From the NCBI RefSeq assembly GCF_027271155.1, contig NZ_CP114542.1, positions 930,001 through 994,000 on the forward strand: a stretch of DNA of 64,000 nucleotides, read 5' to 3'. The notes beneath the pieces were generated by a model. That model made no database searches, had not been told where the DNA came from, and saw nothing but the letters and a program-made list of their open reading frames with translations. The position numbers and the translations under genes were made by a program. Origin of the DNA: Brevundimonas subvibrioides. Lineage in GTDB: Bacteria > Pseudomonadota > Alphaproteobacteria > Caulobacterales > Caulobacteraceae. Of the stretch, positions 63,042 through 64,000 are shown one piece after another (position 1 is the first letter of the stretch; the number at the start of each line of letters is the position of its first letter).

Positions 63042-63302
63042 ATGCCTCGACCTATGCTAGTCAGAGCCGTGCAGAATTCGCGTTCAGTCAAATTGTTCAG
63101 AAACGGCCGGAACCAGGCCGTAAGAATTCCCCGCGAGTTCGAACTTCCGGGCGAGGACGCCGTCATGAGGCGGGAGGGGGATCGTCTGATCATCGAACTG
63201 CCGGAACGGATCGGTTTGTTGGCCTTGCTTTCGACTCTCGACCCGATTGACGAGGATTTCGCCCTGATCGAAGACGCCCGGCCCGAGGACGTCGATTTTT
63301 GA
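63042..63302 (+). CDS. vapB: VapB-type antitoxin (AbrB-like)
   Basis: The 86-residue protein (ATG 63042; ATG 63054 and GTG 63069 are alternatives, none with a strong ribosome site) has the swapped-hairpin start QNSRSVKLFRNGRNQAVRIPREFELPGEDAVMRREGDRLII typical of VapB. A short acidic tail (LDPIDEDFALIEDARPEDVDF) would block the toxin. It begins 12 bp after the dnaG stop and its TGA overlaps the vapC start. Represses its own operon in known systems. Confidence 0.92.
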   Translation: MPRPMLVRAVQNSRSVKLFRNGRNQAVRIPREFELPGEDAVMRREGDRLIIELPERIGLLALLSTLDPIDEDFALIEDARPEDVDF

Positions 63303-63703
63303 TCCGGTATCTTCTCGACACCAACATGCTTTCGGATCTCGTTCGCCGGCCGCTCGGAGGCGTTCGACAAAGGGTCGCCCTGGTCGGTGAGGCGGCCGTG
63401 GGGACCAGTATCGTTGTCGCCGCCGAGGCTCGCTTCGGTGCCGCCAGGGCGTCGTCCGCGCGCTTGACAGATCAGCTTGAAAGAATCCTGTCCGAGCTCG
63501 TGGTCCTGCCTTTCGAGGCCCCGGCCGACCGCCATTACGCGGATGTGCGCTCCGCCCTGACACGTGCAGGCACCCCTATCGGTGCTAACGACACGCTGAT
63601 CGCGGCCCATGCCTTGGCGCTGAATTGTATTCTGGTAACCGACAACGAGCGTGAATTTGGTCGGGTTTCCGGCCTGAGCATCGAGAATTGGTTGCGGGCG
63701 TGA
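63299..63703 (+). CDS. vapC: VapC-type PIN-domain toxin
   Basis: The TTG-started 134-residue protein is a PIN-domain RNase: acidic residues D7 in RYLLDTNMLSDLV, E43 in TSIVVAAEARFGAA, D99 in PIGANDTLIAAHAL and D114 in ILVTDNEREFGRV. It would cut tRNA or rRNA when VapB is lost. The start overlaps the vapB stop (TTGA). The stop (TGA 63701-63703) overlaps a GTG that opens the dnaG-like fragment. Confidence 0.95.
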   Translation: MIRYLLDTNMLSDLVRRPLGGVRQRVALVGEAAVGTSIVVAAEARFGAARASSARLTDQLERILSELVVLPFEAPADRHYADVRSALTRAGTPIGANDTLIAAHALALNCILVTDNEREFGRVSGLSIENWLRA

Positions 63704-64000
63704 ACTCCGTCCAGACGCTTGACAGCGCGGCCCTGCGTCGCCATCTCGCGTCCTCCGGACACGACGCTTTAGTGCGCGAGGTCGAGAAGGCGGCGGCAAA
63801 GTCCGGCGCGCCTTTCCTGGCCGCGAATGCGCCCCTCGCCGAGGCAAGGGTCCGGTGGTCGCAAGGCTTCGATGCCCTGACCCGCGTGGCGGGTCTGGAC
63901 GCGGCGCTGGCGTCAGCGAAATCGGGGGCGGATCACGCCTTCGATGCCTCGGCCTTCAGTCGCCTGAAGGCGGAGCGCGATGCGTTGCGACGAGCCATCA
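63700..64000 (+). pseudogene. Second copy of the dnaG 3' end, stranded behind vapC
   Basis: From GTG 63700 the frame is open to the window edge (100 codons). It reads VNSVQTLDSAALRRHLASSG, EVEKAAAKSGAPFLAANAP, and ends SRLKAERDALRRAI. This aligns over its whole length with the last 110 residues of DnaG (ASARRELAGAGLDALLVEVD, KAAGKSGAPFLL, ARLKAERDALRRAV) but is clearly diverged. It has the high-GC codon use of the region. It has no primase or TOPRIM part, so it is a displaced C-terminus; translation by GTGA coupling to vapC cannot be excluded. Confidence 0.82.

Overview
The window is GC-rich DNA (by eye about two thirds G+C), gene-dense, with many short overlaps between genes and frequent GTG/TTG starts. 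Gene content (homogentisate dioxygenase, an HWE-family sensor kinase with a lone receiver, two SleB-type hydrolases, a DUF6481 protein, an ELM1-like protein, dnaG carrying a cysteine-free N-terminal domain) points to an alphaproteobacterium of the Caulobacteraceae, most likely Brevundimonas. That placement is inference from gene families, not a database match. I saw no rRNA, tRNA, CRISPR array, prophage or complete insertion sequence.

Layout. 0-12 kb is mostly housekeeping: an acyl-CoA dehydrogenase end, hmgA, metal-export and membrane genes, a predicted secreted M61-like metallopeptidase, a cyclopropane-fatty-acid synthase, rplU-rpmA with a promoter and a terminator-like leader, small secreted proteins, a single-ACT threonine ammonia-lyase and an FKBP lipoprotein. 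12-17 kb and 21-25.3 kb are accessory. They hold a GIY-YIG protein bracketed by copies of a palindromic repeat (family A), two decayed C-termini of DpnI-type restriction enzymes, fragments of an XRE antitoxin and of a HigBA-type pair, a BglII/BstYI-like endonuclease beside an MT-A70 adenine methyltransferase, an orphan ParD antitoxin, a DUF559 protein, and a large single-chain restriction-modification enzyme bracketed by a second palindromic repeat (family B). uvrB lies between the two accessory blocks.

25-36 kb holds a PadR/HAAS pair, an alkylation-repair pair (an Ada-AlkA fusion lacking its glycosylase core, plus an O6-alkylguanine transferase), biosynthetic ilvA and a nadA-(site-2 protease)-nadB-nadC operon with a candidate operator. 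36-50 kb holds two SleB paralogues, dps, the kinase/receiver pair, trxB, greA, a glutathione transferase and a selD-mnmH-symporter operon for selenium modification of tRNA. 50-59.5 kb has carB (with an RraB-like gene) on one strand and carA, with a glycosyltransferase-like gene, 4 kb away on the other. The last 4 kb contains a patatin-like lipoprotein and dnaG.

The most striking structure is at the right edge. dnaG is followed at once by a vapBC toxin-antitoxin pair, and directly after vapC comes a second, diverged copy of the 3' end of dnaG in the same orientation. The simplest reading is that a vapBC module entered behind dnaG carrying a foreign dnaG 3' end that restored the essential gene and left the native end stranded downstream.
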